NCBI GenBank assembly: GCA_963513935.1
Contig: OY740769.1
Location: 70,511,712 to 70,575,711 of the forward strand
DNA from: Aphrophora alni
Lineage: Eukaryota; Arthropoda; Insecta; Hemiptera; Aphrophoridae
Direction: 5' to 3'
DNA length: 64,000 bases
The notes under the pieces were generated by a model that did not search any database, was not told the origin of the DNA, and was given only the letters and a program-made list of their open reading frames with translations. Every line of letters begins with the position of its first letter. Position 1 is the first letter of the stretch. The position numbers and the translations under genes were made by a program. Shown in pieces: positions 12,937-23,720 of this stretch.

Positions 12937-13571
12937 CTAGTGGGTTAACCCGGCTTCGCCCGGGACTTGTAAGATATGTTATTCACGAATAAATGTGGAA
13001 TATCATCTTGATTTCAAAATATTCGCAAACCCGTCTGCTAGCACCTAATTGAAGAATCTTGAGCAAGACCCAAAAAATGATAGTAATGAGTTAAATAAAA
13101 TATTTTTACAAAGTAGAAATTTACTCAGTTAACTGTACCTTTTTTCAAGATGATCCGGGGCTATAGGATTGTGTGGTAGTTGGAATATAAGGAGATAAAC
13201 CTCAAAATATAAGAAGTAAAAGCTTTTTATTGAAAACAATCTAACTATTTATAATACCTGTTTATAAACAACATTTTCATTTTGTTATCTGGGGTATATA
13301 TATATATATACAAAATTTTCGGATTTCCTACTTGAGAGCAAGCTACTTATAATTGACCGTGAGAAAAGCAAGAATCTTTGAGACTTATGCCACAATACTT
13401 TAAAGTTTGTCCCTGCGATTTGTTAATAGTAAAACTATAGGCTAGATTGATTGGAAATTGCAGTCTCCTTAATTTGAATGGCAATTCAGTCGATATCAGT
13501 GGTATTCTGGTGATAAATACTGTATTTCCCTTGTATTTTTCGGTCATAAATTCGACCCTTTTATCTTCCAA
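12937..13571 (-). mobile_element. Helitron 3' portion
   Basis: Read on the minus strand, the element ends in a classical Helitron terminus. A short GC hairpin CCCGGGCGAAGCCGGG (12,964-12,949; 5-bp stem) is followed eight bases later by CTAG (12,940-12,937, fitting CTRR), and the next host base after CTAG is T, as expected for A/T insertion. The C-terminal end of a Helitron helicase lies about 300 bp upstream in the same orientation, and an AATAAA signal on the minus strand (13,231-13,226) follows the frame. The 5' end (TC start) is not identified, so the upper limit given is the last position with recognisable coding similarity. Confidence 0.8.
13245..13571 (-). pseudogene. Helitron Rep/helicase C-terminus, broken
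   Basis: The frame encodes the end of a Pif1-like (superfamily 1) Helitron helicase, which in intact elements unwinds DNA during rolling-circle transposition. Seen here: the RIPLIS...LPF...RRLQFPINLA run, the helicase motif TINKSQGQTL, and CFSHGQL. In the family the next residues are YVACSRV; here the Tyr codon is TAA (13,347-13,349) and the same frame continues as VACSQVGNP to a stop at 13,245. A TA microsatellite has expanded inside the tail, giving alternating Tyr-Ile where the family usually has one short YxAP-type segment. Upstream of 13,571 the frame is closed by TAA and the N-terminal Rep domain is not seen. The copy is clearly inactive. Confidence 0.85.
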
Positions 13572-13705
13572 TGGACGCCCTTAGAGACAAAACGGAAACC
13601 TTCTTCACGGATGGGCAATAGAGGACTATCACACCATATACCCCTTTGATTGTACCGGGATTCGTTTTTGAGTTTTACCGGCACGCACATTCTAGACTTC
13701 CTTTC

Positions 13706-13707
<2 letters not shown>

Positions 13708-13758
<51 letters not shown>
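13708..13758. repeat. (AT)n microsatellite
   Basis: About 51 bp of AT repeats directly upstream (on the minus strand) of the Helitron helicase remnant; it may mark where the element was disrupted. Confidence 0.95.
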
Positions 13759-13760
<2 letters not shown>

Positions 13761-13832
13761 ATTATTATTTTACTGCAATGTGGAAAATAATAGAATTAAG
13801 GATCGTAAAAATAAGTAGTTAATAAAAAGTGA

Positions 13833-13925
13833 TTGTTACCAAAGGAAAGAAAACACGGTTTTCACAAGGAACATTTTATTTTCAACAAGACAACGTAAAG
13901 ACCAAGTCACCATTTTTAGTTTTCG
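13833..13925 (+). mobile_element. solo arm of foldback family B
   Basis: Matches one arm of the complete foldback element at 44,761-45,001: GGAAAGAAAACACGG, TTTTCACAAGGAACATTTTA and TTTTCAACAAGACAACGT line up with the arm there, ending near CACCATTTTTAGTT (CATCCTCAGTT in the full element). The second arm is not visible downstream. Confidence 0.5.
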
Positions 13926-15108
13926 AATGTGCCACTAAACCGAAAGGTCCTTTGAACAAGTTATTTTATTTGATTAAATGATAAATAAGTGTACAAAATT
14001 GCATATATATTTAAATTATAGCATAATATATGACATGTATAATCTACGAAATAATTTCACAGCGTAAAAGATAAAATTTCATGATTAAACCGATAAACTC
14101 TAGAAACGATCAGATGTTGAAGCCAAGATTGTGTACTAAATCGTACTTACAAAGGCAATTCAAGACGTATTTTGTATAAGATGACAATGTTACCATTTCT
14201 TTATCCGACGAAAAAAATAAGATCATAGTGATGACGCTAAATATTTGTATAACGATTGACAGACTTTGAAAATCTATTATTGATAAGTGCGATTCTTCAG
14301 TTGGTCTGAACCGGGGTGACAGTGATTGACATTTCAGAGAATGGGATGAAATGAACCAAATAAATTCTAATAAATGTGAATACAGCTGCTAATAAAATGG
14401 ATATAGTGCTTCTATAAATATCACCACTGTATTATATTTTTGAACACTATTTTTCTTCTTGGCTTAAACTCACTTCCAAAATATTTTGGACAAAATATAT
14501 AATTAAGTTCGGAGTCAGTCTTAAATTGAAATTGGAGGAACTTTGTTAAATAAAAGTTTTTTGAAATTCGTACATTAGTTTCCGAGAAAAACTATGTATC
14601 ACACATAATATTGGCATAATTAAATTGGGAATGTGCCATCATTTGTGTATATAAAAACTAACATGTGATGTTTCGAGAGTATGAATTTACTCTCGTTACA
14701 AGGGAGAAACCTAGAACATGGGAAATATGAAAAACGCCAAAATAACCTAGTGTCCAACGTCGCTACTGTGTTTTTGGTGTTTTTTCACATTATTTGTTGT
14801 AGGTTTGTCACTTCATATTTATTAACTTTTAAAACATAAACTATGGCAAATGGCTGATTAAACTAATCTATGATATTAACGATCCACCATTATCCAATAA
14901 TTTAAACTACGATCAGACATTGTCATTCAAACGAGCCGATACCAAAGCTTTTTGGTTCTAAAGGTTGTGGTGTCTAAACCAAATTTCATCAAAATCAGAG
15001 TTATAAATTTTTTTTTTTCAAATTTGTTACTAAAACAAAAGTTCCTCATTACTTAACAAGAAAGTATAAGTACAAGAATGTAGACATGGAAAATCATTGT
15101 TATTATAT

Positions 15109-15300
15109 AAAGTGTCTCAGAAGTAACTCTGTGCATTAATATTCATACAAATAGAGGTTTTTAAACAGACATAATAAATTATTATCTACATATTTTTTCT
15201 TAATGTTATATATAGGCTATTTTATCAAAATGCATTTTTTTTTGTAAATCAATTATGTTTGAAAAATATTAGTGGATAGTAACTTTTGAGACACCTGTGT
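15109..15300. mobile_element. MITE-like element with imperfect TIRs
   Basis: Left end AAGTGTCTCAGAAGTAACT (from about 15,110) pairs with the right end AGTAACTTTTGAGACACCTG (about 15,278-15,297), 15-16 of 18 positions complementary. The ends abut TA-rich flanks, consistent with a TA target site and a mariner/Tc1-derived non-autonomous element. The roughly 150-bp interior is AT-rich with no coding frame. Confidence 0.6.
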
Positions 15301-18300
15301 ATATGCAGAAATATTTTGAGATTCCAAAAACCCAAATAACTTGAAATAAGTAACTTATATGTATACTCGTATTTCAACAGTGTTTATTAAATTTCCACAA
15401 ATAACAAAAAATAAAAATTTGTATTATCTCGAAAAAAGTTACAACTGTGTGTACGAGCAAATAAATGCTTGTAACAAATAAACAATCAAACAAATAAAAG
15501 TCTTGTTTTTGTAGTTTCGTTTACCTAAGTTCTAAACATAACATTTTATCTCTATATATGACAAAAATCGGCCCAACAGTAGGATGAACATCTAGGATGC
15601 TAAAGGTTTAAAAATTAATTGATGATCAAGTTCATCATTTCTGAAATATTTGACTAAGTCCTAAATTAAAAATTTTCCGACTGTTATGTTAAAATAAGTT
15701 TCAAAATAATTTCGACTCTGTGTAGTAAAAAAATGAAAAGATCTATCATAATTTTTACTAACTATGAAAAATCTATACAAACTGGAAATTGTTGTCTTTT
15801 CGGAAAATTTCACGATATTATATATACCAAATTTCTAGTTTAGCAAACACTACTATCAGATACGAATAATTTTTGGTAATAAAAAAAATAGTAAACTGCA
15901 CTTCTCATTTAATTACAAAGTTTGCAGCTATAATTTGTGAAATAAATTGCATATATAAAGATTTTTTAAAGATTCTCTAAACCGACCAAATGAAGTACGA
16001 TCGGTACATATACAATGAACCTGGGATTAGATTTCACCGTAAGGACTGCTGCAATATGTATATTACCAAAATGTTAATCTGATTAAAATAAGAATATATA
16101 TTAACTCCAACTGACTGATTCATCGAAATTCACAATTTACAGTAAACACTCATTTGTAATTCTTAACTAAAAGAATGTTCGCAGTGCATCTGTCTTCCAG
16201 AAGTGTGCGTAACTCAGAAAAATGAAAAATTGTAAATCGAAAAGGATCTCTTAAATGAACCTTGATATTTAAAAAAAAAATTATGATAATTAAAATTATC
16301 TTAATTCTAGAGGGTAATAACCATCTAGAGATAGTAGAGACCAAGGTGTCTAGTCACAGTACAGCAAAAAAAAACATGTTTCATTTTTTTACCATCAAGC
16401 CAGGAGGACAAAATATATAACTATAATATTTGGGAGAGGGGAGAGTCGTTTTTATAACAAACCCAAAAAACTTGTGAAACAACAGCCCCTTCGTTTGCTC
16501 GCACATACATATTATTATTTGTGTAACAACAAGACATATTTTGTGTAACAAATGTAAGCACACAGTAAGTGTTACATGCATGAATTTAGGTATATTTAAT
16601 TGCTCTGCTTGTTAAGATAGCTAAAGTAAAAATAATATTCTCTAAAATCCTATATACTATCATGATAGAACGCGATTTTACTTAAAGGTGATTTGGGAAC
16701 TAAAAACTAATAAGTGTAATAATTCTTACAAAAAGGTTCAAAAAGGCACCATTTCAAATTTATAAGCCTTTGTCTTTGTATAATTAACACATTAACGAAT
16801 AATAAGACTTAGCTATGCCCAAAATTGACTGAAATACAAATAAATGATAAAAATAACAAATTTATTTTCAAATTATAAACTCCGATATTTACAGAAAACA
16901 TTTTATATTGAAATAGTTACTAAAAGTACCCGACAAGTGACAACAAGTTACTAAAAGTTGACAAGTACCCTTCATTGGAGGTATTTTCACCATAACACTT
17001 TTTTAGCTCTTAGGTTCTCTAACTCTGCTGTCACGAGTGAAGTGAGTTGAGACCGATTAATTAATATATAAACCTCGAATGAAGTTATTTAGCAACACAC
17101 AATTATTATGCAGATTGTCCTCTAACATTCCGCTGTATCAATTACTGCTATTAAATCCATCTCTACAAATTATTAGTAATCAATACAACTTTTAATTTTA
17201 ACTTTTAATCATTAAACCAATTTTACTAAAATTTTGTTTATAGAAATGGGGTAAAGCAATTCAAAATTCTTAAAGAGTTTAAAGATATAGTGTTTTTTCA
17301 CCTATTTTCTATTCATTTTTGGTGAACTGCGTACTGGAGAAAGTTTTATTTCTTTGACAGCAGTATACTGTCTTGGTATTATTACATAGTTGTATGGTAT
17401 GCATTTTATATAGAATTACTATAATACTTTACGCTTTATAAAAAGGATATTAAAATGTGTTCGACATAAAGTACGTCAAAAGAACGATATCACACAACGT
17501 CAATATTTGTGACAACATTTCCGACTGCTGCAGATTAATAGCAATATTCTGACGCACTTCAAGCTGTGATTTTCAATTTGTGACTGGCGTTACAGTAGGA
17601 GTGGATGGGGAATTGCTTTCTACATTTATTGAACCATAAACTACTGCCATATCGATAAACCAAACTACATATTATAATTCTGACAAGATTTCTGCTTCCA
17701 GAAAGTCTGTATACTTATGAACAAATTAGTATTTAAATTAAAAAACCTATCTGTAAGTACTATTTTTGTGGAAAATAGTTAATCTACATGTAGTTGGAAA
17801 TCAATGTACCTAGTTTTTAGTTTTATTAGACAACGTTTGAGACATTTAAATTAAAAATATGTAAACTTAAAATTTACATTGAAATAATATTACAGTGGAG
17901 CAAGTGCGTATTGACCAGGTGGTGCCTCTGCCCACCAAGATTTCTAAAAGATCCCTTTAAACTAGGAGTCACAGCAAATTTAAAATACAAAACGTAAAGT
18001 AATAGAAAATAAGAAATTGAATAAAAATGAAATATAACAAAAATTACTAATATTTATAAAACAAAATATATAAGAGAGTATATTAAAAGAAGTAATGTGG
18101 CACTGTGAAATATGTTTGTATAGCCATTGTAGCAACATTTTACGAAACGATTTTTAGACATTTAAAATTTTATGTTTATTTATCACTAAATTTTAAATTA
18201 GGAATAAAAATGAAATTTAATGACCAATTTGATTAAAGTCGGTTAAATAGTTTGCATTTTATATGTTGTTACCTACTGACATTCATTTAGACAGATATTT

Positions 18301-18459
18301 TTTAATGGTCAGACCTAACATGCTAGTGGAAGTATTTTTAACGAGGAGTATCTTTTTTACATAGTACATACACCCTTCAGACCCGTTAGGGCTGAGTGAC
18401 GTAACACTAGCGAAAACAACTGTCGACTTCAACAGCTGGGATGAGCATCAAGAACGAGT
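15301..18459. other. AT-rich sequence without supportable genes
   Basis: Open frames at 16,150-16,581 are short and show no domain. Around 16,917-16,970 a phrase TTACTAAAAGT...ACAAGT is duplicated locally. A small fragment resembling repeat family C (ATCAAAATCAG) lies just left of this block near 14,985. Nothing else is recognised. Confidence 0.4.
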
Positions 18460-18590
18460 CTCCATTATGAGACCTGTGAAATTTATCAAAACTTTGTAAA
18501 TTCAGGTTTTCTTTAACAAACCTGAGTAATACTCTTGAGTCTATAACCACATTGCATCGTAGACTCAAGGATAATAATACCATAATGGAG
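18460..18590. repeat. nested inverted repeats (three stems)
   Basis: An outer perfect 10-bp pair CTCCATTATG (18,460-18,469) / CATAATGGAG (18,581-18,590) encloses two perfect hairpins: TCAGGTTT/AAACCTGA (18,502-18,509 / 18,518-18,525, 8-nt loop) and CTTGAGTCTA/TAGACTCAAG (18,534-18,543 / 18,560-18,569, 16-nt loop). A competing pairing, ACCTGTGAAATTTA with TAAATTCAGGT (about 18,472-18,485 / 18,497-18,507), overlaps the first hairpin. It could be a structured RNA, a foldback transposon remnant, or a chance concentration; no element family is recognised. Confidence 0.55.
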
Positions 18591-21425
18591 TAGTTAACTA
18601 TTACGGAGAGAGATCGCAAGACCTTATTTTATATTAACAAATTGATTAATTATACTCTCAATACATGGTATTTGTAAATGTCGTAAAAGCAGGAGGGTGG
18701 CTGGAAAATTGTTATCAATGGCGTGCATTCCCGACATTCCAGAGACAATGAGGAATTGTACACTAACATTCTGTTAATGGTTTCGCAAACACAAAAAACC
18801 CCTTCTTCCACCTACCTTCTCCAACTTCATATACCATCTAAAGAATTTTAGATACTCTCTTCCTAAATTTCAGTATTTGAATTTTAAATTATTAATTGAT
18901 GAAGTGAGCATATGACTTCCTAATATCGGTTGATAAATAACTGGGATGATGAAGGGGGGAAAGTAACTTCATTTATGGAATTTTAGGAATATTTAAACAC
19001 GAGTCTAATGAAAAGGGATAAATATGTATACATTTTGTCCTAACACTGTTTTTCATTGAGACTATTCTTGCAATAATACCGTCAGATTTTTTTTCACACC
19101 AACTATTACAGATTTGATTCGTGGTTAATAATTCCAAAAGACAACTGCATCAAATTTAACAATTTTTAGTCAATCAGATTCACGTGCTTGAGATAATTAA
19201 TAATAAATTTCCCAAAGACAAACACATATATGACTAGATTGAAAGATTATTCCATAAAGTGTCTGAAATGTTTCTACTATTTAAAAACCTCGACAACCAA
19301 CAAAAACGCGATGTTTAATTTTTCACACTAACACAGTATTTTCTATAATAGTATTCGTAATTGAAAAATATAATTTAATTCTACTTTTAATACAGCTAAT
19401 CATTTTCACCAAACATTTTGTAACCAAAATTTATTTCCTCAAATATCTGCAGTCTGAGAACATTCAAACATCGGCTCGGTGAAGATCAAAAGGTCTTCAG
19501 TTTTTAAATTACTGTTTGTGCACCACACAAATTATACACTTTTTACAGATTATTGCTCTAATGACAATTATAGCGATTTCGTGTATGCAGAGTTCTCCCG
19601 TATTCCATGTGACTATTATCAAACTACTCTATTGAAATTTCCGTATCTATGCAAAGGTACCTATCTAAACTCTTTGGGGATGATCGGTGCACATTTTATA
19701 TACGTATATGTTTGTCTTCCAGGAGTTACAATTTTTGATAAATTTGAACAGAATGTATTATAAAGATTGTTTCTTACAATGAGTCTTAATGAGTTGAATT
19801 ATGTTTGTAAGCTAAAAAAATCGAAACATCGAAAAGTTAGTCGAAAGGATTGGTTCCCTACTTATGTATATTAATTATTCATACTATTATTATCGTACAA
19901 ACATTAACATTTACATTAACTCAGAGGAGTTCTTTAGTAAAATAAAACGTAATTCACAAGTAGTTAATTTATATTAAATTGTACAAATATTACGACCATA
20001 TTACTTTGATTATTTTGAACACGGAATTTGAATGTTAGAAATATTTGAAGTAATAATTAAAAGTCTCATTTTCATAACATTACTTGTAATATAAGATTAA
20101 ATTATGATAAACAGCTGTAAGTTAGCACAAACAGCTTTGGATATGTTATAAGGGCACCCACATCTTTGATCTTTGAGCTACACGAATAACAAAATCCACA
20201 ATATGTTGAACTTGCAGATACTAAAATAATGCTTATTATGAAATAGTAGTTTTATTAAAAAATGGAACTAAAGTCTACAGCTAATTATTTAGGTGCAATT
20301 TTTTTACAAATCTGGCTGTTTTATGTGATTACTTTTTCTTTGTTGTGGTGCAAACATAAAATTTTGAAGAAACACATTTAAAAAATGAAACTAAGATTAT
20401 TTCATACCAAATCTATCACACGGACTTTGTTAAGTAAATTAAACATACAGTAACATTACAATCGTAAATTTGAAAATCCTATTAGCAGTACACAAAATTT
20501 ACAAAAAAAATAATATAACAATTACTATGGTTTGTTTTTTTTTTTTTTAATATTGAATTGACTGTTTAAATAGGTCATAATAATAAACGTTTAGATTTTT
20601 GTTTAAAATTTAAGAATCAAAACTAGAGTCAAATAATTTCTTACAACCAATAGTTCAATAGTTTCCTTTTCTTTCTAATTCCTTTGAAAGTACCAATTGT
20701 GTCTTAAATTGTTATGGATAACCAATCTAACAAAGATTAGTTAATTTAATAACTTAATTCATGGACTTCAAAATTGTGATCCATCTATAATAATATATTT
20801 AATCATATTTCGTAATATAATATAATTTAAAATATTTCGTTTTCATTATCCTAAAAATGTACATACACTACAAGATATGGGTAAATTGTATAGTGTAGGA
20901 AGCAAGATGGTATCCAAAACTTTACATAAAGTAGAATACAATTACCGAGTTCAACGACCTAGGTTTCCATACGAATAGGGTTAGCACACAAACCAGCGAG
21001 TTATAAATATATTTAATTTCACTCGCTGCAACTCTTCACCTACCCCATCCATCTGGCCGTTTCGTTCGTAATGATTAAGCCCAGTTAAATCAATACGGTA
21101 TAATTTAAAAAGAATGATCTACATTTTCGGACACAATTTTGGATACTGGTGTACTGGTTTGTTATTTTAAGGGATTTGGAAGTTGTCCGAAAACAGTTTT
21201 GCTAAGAGTGGCCATTTGAGGGGTGAATTCTGACAGATCACTCGGTCAAGGACGATGAGAGAGGATAATGGATAAAATAGTATTGATTAAAATAAGTAAA
21301 TAATTAAATAAATAGGTGGTAAAATAAAACAAAAGTGAATCATTCGCCGACAAAAGATTTCATGTGATACTAACTTGGCACCTAACCAGAGTATTCTATT
21401 TGTGGGATTGCAACTTTGTGGGAGA
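18591..21425. other. AT-rich sequence without supportable genes
   Basis: The longest frame (19,479-19,763, plus) has no recognisable domain and begins at a non-ATG codon. No repeat family is recognised. Confidence 0.4.
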
Positions 21426-21690
21426 CCTGTGAACATTCCTAGTCGTAAAGCTAGACGTAGGCCTACGTATAACCTTCAACACATATGTAAACACCGTTTG
21501 AACAACACTGTCTATGTTATGGCTAGCCATAAAATTAACATAATCCTTTCTCATTAAATTATTGTGACCCATCTTTAATAATATATTTAAAGATAGACGG
21601 GAACTATCTCTGTCTGAGCTGTAAAGAGTTGTGTGTAAAGCTCACCCATAACCTACAGTTCAAATATAACAAGTCTTAGAGAACATTACT
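21426..21690 (+). repeat. repeat flanking the LINE relic, left copy
   Basis: Contains AAGCTAGACGTAGGCCTACG then TATAACCTTCAAC, and later AACACTGTCTATGTTATGGC then CATAAAATTAACATAATCC. Both phrases recur, diverged, at 22,600-22,790 on the other side of the reverse-transcriptase relic, in the same orientation but in the opposite order. Roughly 65-75% similarity by eye. Confidence 0.4.
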
Positions 21691-21699
21691 CACTTCTAT

Positions 21700-22540
21700 T
21701 CCTTCGATGATAATGATACAGTCGTTAATCTATAAACCTAGGCTTCTTTCACGTCTCTTCCCCTCTTCCCGTTTCCGACTTCCATCCAACTCAAAACCGC
21801 CAGGTTTGCTTCTCTGTCTTCCTTCTGTAGATCTCCATTCTGAGTTTTCCTGATATTTCTAGTTGGTTAAAATGGCTAATTCACCATACTCTCTATGCTT
21901 TAACAATATGTATTATTTTCCGTAATGGACCTTATGATTGTCTTATATATTTTGATTTGACTTTACTTGTAAAGGATCTTTTACGTCATCTGCTGTTTAC
22001 AGGCATGAAGGCTCCTGCTAAGATTCTGCTCATAATTTCAGTTGTAATATCATTATCTAGTACCATTACAAAGCCAAGGTATTAAATACATCAGAATTTC
22101 CATAAGTAAAATCTTCAAGACACTTTCAATGTGTAACTATTGCTTTTGGATTCATATCAGTTTCGTGTACATTGCCTTGTTGTTATTAACAGCCAGTCAC
22201 TTTTCTTTTATTTGCTTTTATTATAAGCTCAAGAAACAGTTTTATAATTCTAAGGTATAAGTAGAGCCAACTACTTAGCTCTAATATTTGATACCCTTAT
22301 CCTTTTACAGCTATATCTAATAACAAATTAAACAACACTGTAAACAGTGCATCTTTTCTTGTCTTAAACTAGTCTTAATGTTAAAACTGTCAGACAAATA
22401 TTTACCTACATCTAAATCTTATTTTCTCCAAGGAGGAATTAACAAAGAGGCACCACTGACCTCCGTCACGTCATCTATAAGCTCATTGTCTTTCACCTTA
22501 ATTCGACTCCAGTGCCAAAATAGGAATAAATCTTTCTAAA
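21700..22540 (-). pseudogene. non-LTR retrotransposon reverse transcriptase, decayed
   Basis: On the minus strand, broken frames carry successive pieces of a LINE reverse transcriptase in the right order. FNIKTSLRQ (about 22,344-22,391) matches the family FxVKTGLRQGD segment, with both glycines lost. A frame shift then gives LFNLLLDIAVK (22,301-22,337), the usual LFNLxLE helix. Further on, LGF..LDNDITTEIMSRILAG (about 22,000-22,078) matches the YLGxxxxxDND...EIxxRIxxGN motif just after the RT domain. The tail near 21,720-21,870 resembles the Arg/Trp-rich C-terminus. The catalytic YADD box is not legible. Known insect LINEs of this type copy RNA into chromosomal DNA by target-primed reverse transcription; this copy is long dead. 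Confidence 0.7.
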
Positions 22541-22599
22541 TTGTGTGAAAGAATTCTTTGTCTATGTGAGTAAAGATAAACATGCCTTTATCTAATCAT

Positions 22600-22790
22600 C
22601 AATTCTGATGTAATTAACAGCTTGTTAACAGTATCTATTATACAGCTGGTCATAAAATAGATATAACCCTTCTTCATTGAGTTTTTATCTAACTTAGTGG
22701 CAGAGCTACAAATATTATTCTAGAGCTTGACGTACGTATATAACCGTCAACTGTCTGATCTAAACGACCCTAAGACAAAGTCTCTTCATC
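22600..22790 (+). repeat. repeat flanking the LINE relic, right copy
   Basis: Carries AACAGTATCTATTATACAGC then CATAAAATAGATATAACCC and GAGCTTGACGTACGTATATA then ACCGTCAAC, matching phrases on the left of the reverse-transcriptase relic. Could be two copies of a separate repeat or an old terminal duplication. Confidence 0.4.
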
Positions 22791-23195
22791 TGTGAAAACT
22801 TTAATTAATTTTCTTCTCGTATTTACGAAAGAAGTCGATGGAAAAATTTATTAAGCTCGAACTTTCGGGGTTTTTCTGCAACTATAGAAGTTCATTAAGT
22901 TAACTATGTTATAAACAAAATTTTAATAATCTATTGAGTAGCATTGTTTCCTAAAATACCTAATTACTACTGTAAACACCACAAAATATTGACCTTCTTA
23001 GCGAGTTAATTATGTGGAATTACATCATGCAGTACATGAACGCCAACATTTATATTTTAGAACTGATAAGTGTGTTTTGTTACCTTGTGCAGTTGACTCT
23101 ACTGATGCAGAGTTGACTTACGATACGAAATGTTCACTTTTGTTGTTGCTCACAGTCACCATGTTAAGTTCAAACACAAATTAATGCACACATAT

Positions 23196-23720
23196 ACAGC
23201 GTGTTAAATAAGTACCGGGACGACTTAATATTTTTTTAACCATTACAAATAGAGCTACATAGCTTTGCACTACGTAGCCTATTCAGTGGACCGTTACCTC
23301 TCCAAAGGAACGGCCCACAAGGAGTAAGTAGGAAATCTTAAACGAGATCATAGGTCGAGTTGTACATCGAATTAAATGTCTTTAGGAGCAGAACATAATG
23401 CCGCAAACCCGACCTCAAAAGGTTCACCCTAGCTAAAATAGCGTGGGTTTAAAGTTCATATTAGCTACAACGTCAGGTATAGGCTATTGAAAATATGTAA
23501 TAATGTTTACTAGGTAGAGGTTATGAAATTAAAACTTTGCAAATCAATATCTGGTTCTATAAAAACTATTTTTTAGACTGTTTACGGGCTCTTTACCTCC
23601 AACTGGGGAGGGCCTTCAAGGAGTAATTTTTCAACTCAAAACAAATGAAGCGAAAAACTGTTATGGTTTCACTAACGAGTAGAATGCCACAAATGACAAC
23701 TACCTACAGCAAGTATGTTT
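23196..23720. mobile_element. probable transposon fragment, unclassified
   Basis: Begins abruptly with ACAGCGTGTTAAATAAGTAC CGGGAC, a form typical of arthropod transposon ends, and has higher G+C than its flanks. Two internal segments resemble each other: GGCCCACAAGGAGTAAGTAG...AATGCCGCAAAC (about 23,306-23,407) and GGCCTTCAAGGAGTAATTTT...AATGCCACAAATG (about 23,610-23,697). No matching inverted end was found. Confidence 0.35.
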
